This document shows, piece by piece, positions 16,781 through 25,548 of a stretch of 64,000 nt of DNA. The notes beneath the pieces were generated by a model. It saw only the letters and a list, made by a program, of their open reading frames with translations, did no database searches and was not told the DNA's origin. The position numbers and the translations under genes are program-made. Each line of letters opens with the position of its first letter. The first letter of the stretch is position 1. Source of the stretch: Paenarthrobacter nicotinovorans (GTDB taxonomy: Bacteria; Actinomycetota; Actinomycetes; Actinomycetales; Micrococcaceae); assembly GCF_007670255.1 (NCBI RefSeq), contig NZ_SZVS01000004.1, positions 1 through 64,000 of the forward strand, given 5' to 3'.

Positions 16781-17176
16781 TTAGCCTTGCATGGCGCCGA
16801 TGATGGCGCCCATTGCAGTGAACGTGACCACGTTGTAGCCCGCGTTGATCGCGAACAGAGCCAGGCTGCGGCGTTCGAACAGGTAGTTCACCCCGAGCGC
16901 GGTGGCCACCCATCCCACGCCCGCGGCAAGGCCTGCGAAGGTCCCGAATGCGGGTCCGCCTGAGCCGATAAACGCTGCCAGGAAGACTGCCATCACCACG
17001 GCCAGAATGAACGAGCCTGCGAACACCCGTGCCGTGCCGGACTTCAGCTGCTCATCGCTCACTCCGGCGGCTCTCTGCCAGGGCTTGGCAAAGAGCAGCG
17101 AGTACCACAGCCCACCCACCACGAACGTTGCCAATGCAGCGAAAAGCACTGCGAGCCAACTAATCTGAATGTCCAT
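16781..17176 (-). CDS. DUF1761 domain-containing membrane protein
   Basis: A 131-residue protein with four predicted transmembrane helices. The N-terminus VLFAALATFVVGGLWYSLLFAKPW is the DUF1761 hallmark (G-x-W-Y-S then K-x-W). Function is unknown. TTGGAGAGG precedes the ATG. It converges on the GAF-ANTAR gene with a 3-base gap. Confidence 0.83.
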   Translation of the reverse strand: MDIQISWLAVLFAALATFVVGGLWYSLLFAKPWQRAAGVSDEQLKSGTARVFAGSFILAVVMAVFLAAFIGSGGPAFGTFAGLAAGVGWVATALGVNYLFERRSLALFAINAGYNVVTFTAMGAIIGAMQG

Positions 17177-17247
17177 TCTGTCCTCTCCAAGTTCCTGAGT
17201 GGACAGTACCCCGGGGCAGGACGGCGGTCTTGTAAAAAAGCCGCAGG

Positions 17248-18087
17248 CTAAATGGTTACTTCCTCCAATGGGACGAAAGTGGCATATTCCGCCCCATAAC
17301 TTTGCAGTACACGGAGATACTCAGTGGGAGTGAAGCCGCTGAACCGGCGAAAAGCGCGGATCAGGTGTGGTTGGTCGTAGTAGTCGGCCAGCTCCAGGAG
17401 CGCCCGGCCCGGCACCGAACCTTTGGGCAGCGCGGCTGCCTGGATCACGATCCTGTTGAAGCGGCACACGTCCGAGTATGTCTTGGCAGTGGTCCCGCAG
17501 TCCCGCATCATGACCCGTTCGAGCGTCGACGTACTGATACCCAGTTCGTCCGCAAGCACCTTGATTTCAACGTCTTCCCGGGCAAGCGCCGCAACTGCCC
17601 TTGTGGTCCGGGAGTCCGCCTGGTAACCAGGCCTGAGCCTCTGCTGCAGGAAATCCGTCAAAGCCTCGAAAGCCTGACCCGGTCCGGCATCCGTGAGCCG
17701 CGAGCGCAGTTCCGTAAAACCCGGAAGGATACTTTCGGCGTCCACCACACGGTTCTGAAAGTCCGACGGCGGCTGGCTGGTGAACGCTGCAAGGCCGTAG
17801 GGAGTCAGGCGGGCACCGACGTTGAAGAGTTGTTCCGGGTTCTCGCTGATGAGGTAACTGCGCTGCAGGCCTGCGTAGAAACCCGTGGAAACTTCGGTTG
17901 CCCGCGGTTCCTGTGCGTGCCCGGCCGGACTGATGAGCCGGTACGGGTCCGAAAGATTCAGAATCAGGTGTGCTTCAGGGCCCGGAAGGATTTTCTCGTA
18001 TCGGGCCTGCGGCTCCGCGCGCACGAACCAGAGTTGGGTGACGAATGGCTGCAGACTCGGCGGCGCGGGGCACTCTTGGTAGAACAC
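17248..18087 (-). CDS. AraC family transcriptional regulator
   Basis: A 279-residue regulator with an N-terminal sensor-like domain (about 1-150, of the type beginning FYQECPAPPSLQPFVTQLW) and a C-terminal double helix-turn-helix at about 170-265 (IKVLADELGISTSTLERVM, then LADYYDQPHLIRAFRRFSGFTPTEYL). The second HTH matches the AraC consensus well. It starts at GTG. No neighbouring target is obvious; a remnant region of unknown content lies upstream. Confidence 0.85.
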   Translation of the reverse strand: MFYQECPAPPSLQPFVTQLWFVRAEPQARYEKILPGPEAHLILNLSDPYRLISPAGHAQEPRATEVSTGFYAGLQRSYLISENPEQLFNVGARLTPYGLAAFTSQPPSDFQNRVVDAESILPGFTELRSRLTDAGPGQAFEALTDFLQQRLRPGYQADSRTTRAVAALAREDVEIKVLADELGISTSTLERVMMRDCGTTAKTYSDVCRFNRIVIQAAALPKGSVPGRALLELADYYDQPHLIRAFRRFSGFTPTEYLRVLQSYGAEYATFVPLEEVTI

Positions 18088-18730
18088 AGCCTCAGTCTAG
18101 GCAGCAGTGACGCAGCCCGGCTCAATGAAGCGAATTTCGCTTTCTCTTAGGGATGCTCAAGCTGCTGGCTGGCGGGCTAGTAGAGCTTGCTGCAGAAGGC
18201 CTTGTTGGTCTTTCCGCAGCCTGGGCTGTGCGAGGTCACTGCTGCGGGGCGTTCCTGGACCTGTCCAAGCGGGGCGGATGCTGCCAAGAATGCGGAGTTG
18301 GCCAGGGACGCTGCTGATCATCCCGTGTGGCGATCCAGGAGTCGCTTACGCAGCGAATTCCGCCGGTATTGCAAAGCTGAACGCGCAGCCCACGACGGTG
18401 TATTGATACTTCGCGGCCCTTCCCTCTGGTCTCGTCAAACTCCACATCGATTGCCACGGTCCCACTAAACCGTCCTATTTCCCAGGAAGTGGGAAGCGAA
18501 AATGTGTAGCGTTTAGGGCACCTTCACCGGGCAGTTTTGCGGGCGGGTCTTACGGGAAATTACGAACCCCGGAACACCGGGAATTTTGATGGGCGCTATA
18601 GGGTGCTGCCGGGCGGCCGGTGGAGGACCGGCTTACGGGCAGCGAAGCGACCGCAAAGACGTCTCGGCTGGTTCCCCCTCCGAGGCATGAGACTGCGCGG
18701 ATATGGCCGGTAGTGTGATGGAATCATTCC
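18088..18730. other. 643-base interval without an intact gene; degenerate sequence
   Basis: No intact gene is convincing here. On the minus strand around 18179-18330 a 50-codon open stretch ends CGKTNKAFCSKLY before TAG but has an in-frame stop upstream and no ATG, suggesting the tail of a decayed secreted or cysteine-containing protein. The rest (18470-18730) contains several short inverted repeats, for example TTCCCA-GGAAG-TGGGAA near 18479, and nothing assignable. It forms the left edge of the low-GC accessory island. Confidence 0.4.
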
Positions 18731-19174
18731 ATGGGTAGTGTGCGTGTGGATGAAAAGAGCTGGTTTACTCGGCAAGGAACGCTGGCTGGCGCGGTCGTCG
18801 CTGCCATGTGCGTGCTGAACCTAATGCTTGTAGGAGCTTTCCTGCCCACTTACCTATCCAGCATTGCTCTGACGGGCCTTGTGCTCATAGTTTCAGGCGT
18901 TGGTGGGGCAACATTTGGTTTAGTTATTGCTGGTGTGATGTTTCAGTTTTATAGTAAAGCAGCCGTCAACCTGCGGATTAACGTAATGTCATTCAGCGCT
19001 ACTTTACTCAGCGCTTGGGGATTATTTGGCCTCCTTCTGGGCCTTTTTCAGAACGGGAACTTCGTAGGCATTTTCGTATGCGGAGTCTGGGCGCTAGTTT
19101 CAGCCGTATGGGCTTTGTTCGCCGCCCGTAGGATAAGGGTGCAGACCCAGCTTATGCGTGATATGAAAATTTAG
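18731..19174 (+). CDS. Hypothetical four-helix membrane protein
   Basis: A 147-residue protein with four hydrophobic helices at about 18-40, 44-68, 86-106 and 111-130 and a basic cytoplasmic tail (ARRIRVQTQLMRDMKI). I do not recognise a family. Base composition and codon use are visibly less GC-rich than the flanking core genes, consistent with horizontal acquisition. It converges on the secreted-protein gene at 19240, so it could be a membrane-bound protector for that protein, but this is only a positional guess. The ribosome-binding site is weak. Confidence 0.6.
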   Translation: MGSVRVDEKSWFTRQGTLAGAVVAAMCVLNLMLVGAFLPTYLSSIALTGLVLIVSGVGGATFGLVIAGVMFQFYSKAAVNLRINVMSFSATLLSAWGLFGLLLGLFQNGNFVGIFVCGVWALVSAVWALFAARRIRVQTQLMRDMKI

Positions 19175-19239
19175 TCACTATGCGATAGTAAGGAAGGAAC
19201 CGGACCTCATCCCGCAAGGTCCGATTCCTATGAAAAAAT

Positions 19240-20337
19240 TTACCAGAACGAGATCTCGTATCTTGCCACTAGTTCCTTGATGCCCAAGTTCCATTTTACG
19301 TTTTGAGCAAATTGAACCCATGACTTCGATGCTGCTTCCGCATAGAGGTATCGGCCAGGCCCTGGGTCCATCCCAACAATCCATCCTTGTGCGTAGAGAT
19401 ACATGCTGGACTCGCCAGGAGCCTTGTAGAACGTGAAGTCGATCGTTGAGCCAGCACCATCGACATGACCTGGCAGCGCTTCAAAGGTGAAGTCGTACAG
19501 ATTGGAAGTGGGTGGGGTTTCGTACATGAACTTGCAGTTGAAGTTGGCTCCAGCCACAGTGAGTGGCAAATACTGGCCGTAGGTGGGAAACGCCTGCGGG
19601 GCGCCGTCAATCGGAAAGTTGCAATTGAAGCAGCCGTGAAGAAGGTTTCGGACGGCTGTGCCTGTCGTTGCGCCGATCTCAATTTTTGTTGTGTATCCCC
19701 AAGAGGGGTCAGCGAGCACCGGATACTTAGTGGAGGACGTGACCTCTACGGATTGAGTCAGAATGCCATCTTCCCAAGTGTAGGTGGTGTTCAACTTTTT
19801 CCCGGCAGCGTCCACGGCCCAAGGAGCCTCGAAGGCACCGAGTGGCGCACCGTTGGCCGCGAAGAGCCGAATGCCGCCATCGGGCCGTTCTTGTGCAGTA
19901 ACGTTGTCACCCGCGTCGATTTCGTAGCTGAATGCCCGAGGGGAAGAAGCATCACCTATCGCAGATAGGAGTCTGACCCCGTTGAGGGTTGGTTGAACAT
20001 AGATTTTTGTCGAATTAGACTCAGTCCTGAAGACAGCGATTCCACTGTCTTCGCGTGTTTCAGACTTTGCTTGCTTTGGTTGAATTCTGATCTTCTCGGC
20101 GGTCTCGCTAACTGGTACAGGCTCAATGACGGGCGCCCGGTGTTCAGTTCCGCCCTCAACCACGACATCGGATGGCTGAGTTGAACGGTCCGTTTCATGA
20201 AGGACTTCGGGAACGACATTTTGGATGAGCTGGGAAGCGTTACCGAGGGTCTCTGTTGATGAATCGGCCCAAGCCGTCGGCGCAAGAGCTCCGAGTAATA
20301 GTGCTGCTGTGACTGGAACACAGGCGATTGCACGCAT
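19240..20337 (-). CDS. Secreted modular protein with novel C-terminal domain (possible toxin-like)
   Basis: A 365-residue exported protein. MRAIACVPVTAALLLGALAPTAWA is a clear Sec signal peptide. A Thr/Glu/Pro-rich spacer follows, then (about 95-215) the actinobacterial wall-associated module seen before RHS and polymorphic toxin domains, ending TKYPVLADPSWGY. The C-terminal 145 residues form a separate domain with HGCFNCNFPIDGAP (two close cysteines), NFNCKF, GHVDGAGSTIDFTFYKAP and an aromatic-rich end. I cannot assign this domain; a lectin-like, adhesive or toxic role is possible. ATG at 20337 was preferred to a TTG at 20346. Composition is lower in GC than core genes. Confidence 0.65.
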   Translation of the reverse strand: MRAIACVPVTAALLLGALAPTAWADSSTETLGNASQLIQNVVPEVLHETDRSTQPSDVVVEGGTEHRAPVIEPVPVSETAEKIRIQPKQAKSETREDSGIAVFRTESNSTKIYVQPTLNGVRLLSAIGDASSPRAFSYEIDAGDNVTAQERPDGGIRLFAANGAPLGAFEAPWAVDAAGKKLNTTYTWEDGILTQSVEVTSSTKYPVLADPSWGYTTKIEIGATTGTAVRNLLHGCFNCNFPIDGAPQAFPTYGQYLPLTVAGANFNCKFMYETPPTSNLYDFTFEALPGHVDGAGSTIDFTFYKAPGESSMYLYAQGWIVGMDPGPGRYLYAEAASKSWVQFAQNVKWNLGIKELVARYEISFW

Positions 20338-20651
20338 TATGCGCAAATTTCCCCAATATAAGATTTAAGTAGTGACGGGACTAAAGATACCGCAGAAAAT
20401 TCGCATTGTCTCTTTAGTGGAACGTTGGGCGGATTTCGTGGGAAGTTCATCCTATGAACTGGATGATCAACGGATGATTTTCGTTCAGGACGGTCAAGCC
20501 CGAAGTGATGTGCCGGAGCAGACTGGTGGGCCGACCCCCTCACTTAAGAGCCAGACGGAGACGGAGAAGGGAGTGTGAGCGATATCCGGTGAGGATCCTT
20601 TGCCGGGCGGGCTGAGGTTGCCATGACGGGTGTTTGAGGGGTCTTTTTTAT

Positions 20652-20965
20652 CTAACTTATTGTGAACAAGTCTGTCGCAGTGGCGTAACGAATGAATGGG
20701 GCACCTCTTGACCCTTCGTCTCTAAGCACGACATCTCGACGAAACGTTGCTCCGAGCTTGCGCATCAAGTTGGTCAACCCGTCCATTGCCGCTTGGTCTA
20801 CAGCTCCCGAAGGTCGACGTCGAAATATACGCTGTCGGGTCCTGGGAAGAAGCTAACGCGCACTCCTCGATCGGCCAAACGGCAACAATCTCAAACTCGG
20901 GAAGACCGTGCCTATCGGAGGGAAGCGGTAATCGCTGCGCCCGTCGGCTGAGCTACCTAGGGCAC
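20652..20965 (-). pseudogene. Broken gene: coding-like fragments in three frames
   Basis: The minus strand carries successive protein-like fragments that change frame. They are DYRFPPIGTVFP (from about 20933), then FEIVAVWPIEE, then VRVSFFPGPDSVYFDVDLREL ending at a stop, then VDQAAMDGLTNLMRKLGATF followed by RRDVVLRDEGSRGAPFIRY and a short tail to TAG at 20652. Joined across two or three single-base shifts they make one continuous polypeptide, which suggests a frameshifted small gene. No family recognised. The wider gap 20338-21070 holds nothing else convincing. Confidence 0.4.
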
Positions 20966-21070
20966 TCCGGCCCGGAAACTACTCCCAGTGGCGGTCCCCA
21001 ACTTCTTAGAACGTCCAGAGATGGATCCTTCAGCGTGCGTTGTTTCGATCTTCCTGGCGCGGCGCCGCTC

Positions 21071-21535
21071 TCAATCACTGTAAAGGCTCGCCACGGCGTT
21101 CCTCGCTGGGCCTGCCATCGTCGACGGCCTCAGCCCATCAACAGGAAGATGCTCGACCGTGGCTGCCCAAATGTCGGCCCAGAACGTCTCGTCGTCGAGA
21201 TCCTTGTTGGACGGCCGACGGATAAACCAATCGAACCCGCGCGGTCGGGGAGAAATGCCGGCATCAGCTAAATAGGCATCAATGTCGTCATCGATGGAGG
21301 TTGAGTCGGCCTCTGACAACATGAATTGTTGCCTGCCCGCTCCAACCCCCGCTAGCGGATAGACCACACTGCCGAAGCGCTCACGTGGGCCGCGGGGTAT
21401 TCGCGCAAAGTTGCCAGGTCCTGCAGCCCAAAGGACCAAAGCTCCCCAGCCGTTCTCAGTGGCAAGTATCCAATCTTGAGGAGCCTCCGACAATTCAGCG
21501 CACTCCCACGGATCTAGTGTCATGTTCACCATCAT
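21071..21535 (-). CDS. Hypothetical acidic cytoplasmic protein (orphan, immunity-like)
   Basis: A 154-residue protein with no signal or membrane segment. It is rich in Trp and acidic residues (DWFIRRPSNKDLDDETFWADIWAATVEHL near the C-terminus). Small acidic Trp-containing proteins of this kind often occur as immunity or orphan genes in actinobacterial islands, but I recognise no family. Start is uncertain: ATGs at 21535, 21532 and 21523 compete and none has a strong ribosome-binding site. It lies upstream of the broken gene and in the same orientation as the secreted modular protein. Confidence 0.6.
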   Translation of the reverse strand: MMVNMTLDPWECAELSEAPQDWILATENGWGALVLWAAGPGNFARIPRGPRERFGSVVYPLAGVGAGRQQFMLSEADSTSIDDDIDAYLADAGISPRPRGFDWFIRRPSNKDLDDETFWADIWAATVEHLPVDGLRPSTMAGPARNAVASLYSD

Positions 21536-21580
21536 TCACCACTGCTTGAAGCCGGCAACCCTGAAATCGGTAGGGCTAAC

Positions 21581-21997
21581 TTAGCGGGCTGCTGCGTGGA
21601 ACGGCCAATGATCTGGGTAGATGTGAGGAACGGCGACGACCTGCACGGTGTCTTCGTAAACGATCCTGCCGGGGGTGTAGGTGCGAAGCGCCGTCCAAGG
21701 GACGTTGTATCGGGAGAGCAGCTCCAGGTAGGCAGCGGTCATATCGAGAAGGTGCGTGGCCTCGACCTTGAACCATGACCTGGCGCCAGGGTTCAACTCC
21801 GGCTGAAAGCAATCAGCAACGACTTTTGCTGGGTCCTGGTAGGTGGCAGAAGCGCTTGCATTGGCCACTTGGAGCCACTGCCTATCTGCCTCACTCAAGA
21901 GGCCTGCGTCTCTAAGACCGTTGGCCATCGCGAAGACTCCAGGAAAACGACCCCGACGATTCGGGGCGGCGCTTTGATACCGAATGAACTCACCCAT
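21581..21997 (-). CDS. Hypothetical conserved-looking protein
   Basis: A 138-residue soluble protein (MGEFIRYQSAAPNRRGRFPG, then ADRQWLQVANASASATYQDP, and WFKVEATHLLDMTAAYLELL). The pattern looks like a conserved actinobacterial protein of unknown function and I cannot name a domain. No ribosome-binding site precedes the ATG; a TACTCT element six bases upstream would fit a leaderless transcript. It closes the accessory island on the right. Confidence 0.62.
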   Translation of the reverse strand: MGEFIRYQSAAPNRRGRFPGVFAMANGLRDAGLLSEADRQWLQVANASASATYQDPAKVVADCFQPELNPGARSWFKVEATHLLDMTAAYLELLSRYNVPWTALRTYTPGRIVYEDTVQVVAVPHIYPDHWPFHAAAR

Positions 21998-22186
21998 ACA
22001 AGGAGAGTACGCAGTCAGCCCACCTGTCCCGCTGAAGAATCCTTTACCGCACGCATGCCCATCCCCTTACGGACGCCCCGTGCAGCCGACGTCGAAATCT
22101 GACAACAAAAGCCGCGAGAACCCGTTGAACCGGGTTGTCCCGATTGTTATTCCACCCCGGCTACCTCCAGCCGCGCCGACCCGCAC

Positions 22187-23032
22187 CTACAGCAGGCCGC
22201 GCAGAACCAAGGCGGCGCCGTCGTCGAGCACTGACGCGGTGACCTCGTCCGCAACGGCGAGCACCTCATCGGGAGCCTGGCCCATGGCGATGCCGCGGCC
22301 GGCCCAGGTGAGCATCTCGATGTCGTTGCGGCCGTCGCCCACGGCCACCGTGTTGGCCTGGTCCGTGCCGAGCTTCCGGCGGAGGGCCTCCAAGGCGCTG
22401 GCCTTGGTGACGCCTTCAGCGGCGATGTCCAGCCACGCCGTCCAACCGACGGAGTAGGTCACCCCGGAAAGTCCGATGTGGCTGATGGCCTCGTTGAACT
22501 CATCCGACGTGTTCTCGCTGCTGAAGACCACGACGCGGACGGCCACGGAATCCAGCATGGTCTGGAAATCGACGCCGATGGACTCCACGCCGAAGCTGGC
22601 GTCCTGGAAGCGCTCCGTGGAAAGGAAGTTCCCGTCCTCATCCTCCAGCGCGTACTTGGCGTTGGGCAGCCGTTCCCGGAGCGCCTTCAACGCAGGGGCG
22701 GGATCGAACGTGGCCTTGTGGATGATCTCGTACCCGGCCTCAAGAGTGGGGTCCAGGCGGAGGGTGACACCGCCGTTGCAGCACACCGCGTACCCGCGTT
22801 CCATCCCGATTTTCTCGATGATGGGAAGGGTTGCGTTGAGGGAACGTCCGGTGGCGATCATGACGTCGTGTCCCTTGGCCACCACCGCCTGCGCGGCTGA
22901 GCGAACCTCGGGAGTCATGTGGCCATCGTGGTCAACCAGCGTGCCATCGACGTCCAGGGCGATCATGAGCTTGTTGTTCTTATTGGGCTGGTCCTCGATG
23001 CCAGCAACTGGAGTATCAGTCAAAATAGTCAT
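22187..23032 (-). CDS. Cof-type HAD-IIB family hydrolase
   Basis: A 281-residue sugar-phosphate-type phosphatase. LMIALDVDGTLVDHDGHM near residue 22 gives the DxDGT nucleophile motif, MIATGRS is motif II, and VAVGDGRNDIEML with the preceding Lys region is motif IV. A large C2-type cap lies between. IIB hydrolases dephosphorylate sugar phosphates, flavins or related metabolites; the substrate cannot be predicted. GGAAGC precedes the ATG. Confidence 0.85.
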   Translation of the reverse strand: MTILTDTPVAGIEDQPNKNNKLMIALDVDGTLVDHDGHMTPEVRSAAQAVVAKGHDVMIATGRSLNATLPIIEKIGMERGYAVCCNGGVTLRLDPTLEAGYEIIHKATFDPAPALKALRERLPNAKYALEDEDGNFLSTERFQDASFGVESIGVDFQTMLDSVAVRVVVFSSENTSDEFNEAISHIGLSGVTYSVGWTAWLDIAAEGVTKASALEALRRKLGTDQANTVAVGDGRNDIEMLTWAGRGIAMGQAPDEVLAVADEVTASVLDDGAALVLRGLL

Positions 23033-23113
23033 GCTTCCAGTAGACCAGACACCTCCGACGCTGAACTAGGACGGGCGCCACAGCGGAGGATTAACGGCGC
23101 ATGAATACTGTCC

Positions 23114-25297
23114 TCAGGACGTGCTCGTGAGGATGGCCAGCTGCTGGGTTGCCCGCGTCATCGCCACATACCGGTCCACGGCCCCTTCGATCCCTGCGCC
23201 GAAATCGTCAGGGTCGAGGAGCACCACAAGATCGAACTCCAAGCCCTTGGCCAACTCCGGAGTGAGGAGGCTGACCCGGTCCCGCTGCGAACCCACTTCC
23301 GTGGCCGGCTGGCTGATGACGCACGCCGTCCCCTCGCTGTGCCCATCCAGCCACTTCTCCAGGATCGCTTCCAGCTCCCGCTCCGCACCGTGGACCACCG
23401 GGAGCCCGCTGCTCCTCACCGAGGTTGGCACGTTTGCGTCCGGGAGGGCGGCCCTGATCACCGGCTCGGCCTCCAGCATGACCTCTTCCGGCGTGCGGTA
23501 GTTGATGCTGAGGCCCGCCACCGACACGTTGTCCATGCCCACGCGCAGAAGGCGTTCTTCCCACGATTCCGTGAAACCGTGCCGGGCCTGCGCCCGGTCC
23601 CCCACCACCGTGAAGCTACGAGACGGGCAGCGCAGCAGGAGCATTCGCCACTCCGCGTCCGTCAGTTCCTGGGCCTCGTCGACCACGATGTGCGCGAAAG
23701 GTCCGGCCAGAACATCCGGATCGGGCCTTTCCACAACATCCTGCCCGGTCAGTTTCTCCCTCATGTCGTCGCCGCGGAGCATGTACATTTCCAGGTTCTC
23801 GGAATCATCAGCTGCGATGAGATCATCCACCACCCTGTCCATAAGCTCACGCTCCGCCGCAAGGACTGCCGCCTGCCTGCGCCTGCGCTTGGATGCCTCC
23901 GGATCGCCCAGGCGCAGCCGCGCCGCATCGAGCAGAGGGAGGTCGTCAGTGGTCCACGCTTCCGGGTTTTCGCGATGAAGCAGATCCCTTTCGGAGGGTT
24001 GCAGGTGTGGAGCGCACAGCCGGAGGTAGGCGGGAACCCGCCACAAATCCGCCACCAGCGCCGCATAATCGAGCAGTGGCCACGCCCGGTTAAAGGCCGA
24101 CTGCAGCTCCGGACTCTGACTCAAAGCCCTAAGCCGCATGGCCTCCGGCACATCGTGCTCGCCCAACTTGTCCGCCAGGATCTCGAGCAACGCATCCCAC
24201 ACCTCGTCCCGGGCTTCATTGTGCGGCGTTCCCGGCTCTGCGGCGTCGAAGGCTTCGGCCCAGTCATCGCTGCCCAGCCAAATGTCGGCATAGGGCGTCT
24301 CCACTTCCATGCCCTCGGTGGGCGGCTCCTCGTAAAACCTCACGGCGCGTTCAATGGCTCTGACCATCTCGACCGTGGATTTGAGCCGGGTCACCTCAGG
24401 GTCACGTTCGACGGCGGCCGCGGCACCTTCCGGGACGAGGTCCCGCAGAGTGCACGTCTGAACTCCCTCCTCCCCAAGACTTGGAAGGACATCGGCCACA
24501 TACGCCAGATAGGGCTGGTGCGGGCCGACGAAGAGGACGTCGCTTCGCCTGTAGTTGTTGCGGTGGCTGAGCCGGGGATCCGAATAGAGAAGATAAGCCG
24601 TTCGGTGCAAGGCGACCACCGTCTTACCTGTGCCGGGACCGCCGTCGACCACCAATGCCCCACGCGAGTTGGCGCGGATGATCCTGTCCTGATCGGCCTG
24701 GATGGTGCCCAGAACATCCCGCATTCGTGGAGAGCGGCTGCTGCCCAAGCTGGCGATGAAGGCCGACTGGTCGTCCAGTGCGGCATTTCCCTCCATCCCT
24801 TCGGCGGTGAACACTTCGTCCCAGTAGTCCGTCACACGGCCCCGGGTCCAGCGATATCTGCGCCGGCTCATCAGTCCCATCGGGTTGGCGTGCGTTGCCC
24901 CGAAGAAGGGCTCGGCCGCTGGTGACCGCCAATCGATCAGGAGCCTCTTCCCCTGGCTGTCCGTGAGGCCCAACCTGCCCACGTACACCGGCTCAGGGTT
25001 CCCCTCAGCAACCATGCGGCCCAGGCACAAATCCACCCCGAAACGGCGGAGTGCCCTCAACCGCGACGTCAGCCTGTGGATCTCCTGATCGCGGTCCAAC
25101 GCGGCTTGTCCCCTGCCGCCGGGCAATTTGCGGGTGGCCTCCAACTGGGCGGACAACTCCGCGATCGCTTCCTCGAGGCTGGTTGCAATGGCGTCGAACT
25201 GTCGCTCATCGGCGCCTATGAGCTGGGGATCGGCTTTGCGCTCCAAGTGATCCGGCAGGTCAAAAACACTGGTTCCGAGGCGGTTGTTTTCAGGCAT
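23114..25297 (-). CDS. helR: RNA polymerase recycling motor ATPase HelR (rifamycin resistance)
   Basis: A 727-residue UvrD/HelD-like SF1 ATPase without a nuclease domain. Walker A GGPGTGKT lies at 219-226, Walker B VDEAQE at 539-544, then VGDRAQ, SINYRTPEEVM, KGLEFDLVVLLDP and AMTRATQ. The N-terminal 70 residues are helical, as in HelD proteins that enter the RNAP secondary channel. HelR displaces rifamycin from RNA polymerase (established in Actinobacteria). The ATG at 25297 was chosen over the one at 25318 because GGGAG lies seven bases before it. The rifamycin-associated element lies 59 bases upstream of the start, which strongly supports HelR over a generic helicase. Confidence 0.9.
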   Translation of the reverse strand: MPENNRLGTSVFDLPDHLERKADPQLIGADERQFDAIATSLEEAIAELSAQLEATRKLPGGRGQAALDRDQEIHRLTSRLRALRRFGVDLCLGRMVAEGNPEPVYVGRLGLTDSQGKRLLIDWRSPAAEPFFGATHANPMGLMSRRRYRWTRGRVTDYWDEVFTAEGMEGNAALDDQSAFIASLGSSRSPRMRDVLGTIQADQDRIIRANSRGALVVDGGPGTGKTVVALHRTAYLLYSDPRLSHRNNYRRSDVLFVGPHQPYLAYVADVLPSLGEEGVQTCTLRDLVPEGAAAAVERDPEVTRLKSTVEMVRAIERAVRFYEEPPTEGMEVETPYADIWLGSDDWAEAFDAAEPGTPHNEARDEVWDALLEILADKLGEHDVPEAMRLRALSQSPELQSAFNRAWPLLDYAALVADLWRVPAYLRLCAPHLQPSERDLLHRENPEAWTTDDLPLLDAARLRLGDPEASKRRRRQAAVLAAERELMDRVVDDLIAADDSENLEMYMLRGDDMREKLTGQDVVERPDPDVLAGPFAHIVVDEAQELTDAEWRMLLLRCPSRSFTVVGDRAQARHGFTESWEERLLRVGMDNVSVAGLSINYRTPEEVMLEAEPVIRAALPDANVPTSVRSSGLPVVHGAERELEAILEKWLDGHSEGTACVISQPATEVGSQRDRVSLLTPELAKGLEFDLVVLLDPDDFGAGIEGAVDRYVAMTRATQQLAILTSTS

Positions 25298-25355
25298 CCC
25301 ACGACTCCCTTTTGACATTGGTGATGGGGTTCGAGGATCAATTGTTCGGCACCAA

Positions 25356-25377
25356 GGGGGCCTTGCCGCAAGCCCCC
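25356..25377 (-). promoter_or_regulatory. Rifamycin-associated element (RAE) upstream of helR
   Basis: Read on the minus strand this is GGGGGCTTGCGGCAAGGCCC followed by CC, which contains the published RAE consensus for actinobacterial rifamycin-resistance genes (GGGGCTTGCGGCAAGGCCC). It lies 59 bases before the helR ATG, within the expected promoter region. By family knowledge it makes downstream genes inducible by rifamycins. Confidence 0.9.
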
Positions 25378-25399
25378 GGGTGGGTTATACATTGAATAT

Positions 25400-25426
25400 G
25401 GAAGGGATTATTTTCCCTTCCTTTTT
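25400..25426 (+). terminator. Small hairpin followed by a T run
   Basis: GGAAGGGA (25400-25407) pairs with TCCCTTCC (25414-25421) across a T-rich loop and is followed by TTTTT. It has the form of a plus-strand intrinsic terminator, but no plus-strand gene ends here. It may stop antisense transcription toward serS or isolate the helR promoter. Confidence 0.4.
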
Positions 25427-25488
25427 GTGCCTGGTTTACCGTCCGGCTATTCACCGGAGCGCAGTCCCCGCAACATTCCCGGGAAACG

Positions 25489-25531
25489 AAAAATCCCGCC
25501 CTTGCCCGTGAATCACGAACAAGAACGGGAT
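25489..25531 (-). terminator. Intrinsic terminator of serS
   Basis: On the minus strand an 18-pair stem begins ATCCCGTTCTTGTTCGTG, has a 3-base loop ATT, and returns with G-U pairs, followed by a run of five T. It lies 18 bases past the serS stop codon and separates it from the helR regulatory region. Confidence 0.85.
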
Positions 25532-25548
25532 CCGCCCGCAGAGGGAAA

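Noticed and set aside
18236..18457. 73-codon open frame on the minus strand
   Set aside because: Low-quality composition with a basic, Trp/His-rich end that reads as an out-of-frame version of another fragment; no ribosome-binding site or family.
18640..18690. tRNA-like TTCCCCCTCC end
   Set aside because: No acceptor stem or anticodon arm can be folded around it.
20372..20578. 68-codon open frame upstream of the secreted protein
   Set aside because: It overlaps the promoter and leader region of the opposite gene; composition and lack of a ribosome-binding site do not support it.
20747..21271. 174-codon open frame on the plus strand
   Set aside because: It is antisense to the hypothetical gene at 21071-21535 and the broken gene, is rich in Arg/Pro/Ser shadow composition, and has no ribosome-binding site.
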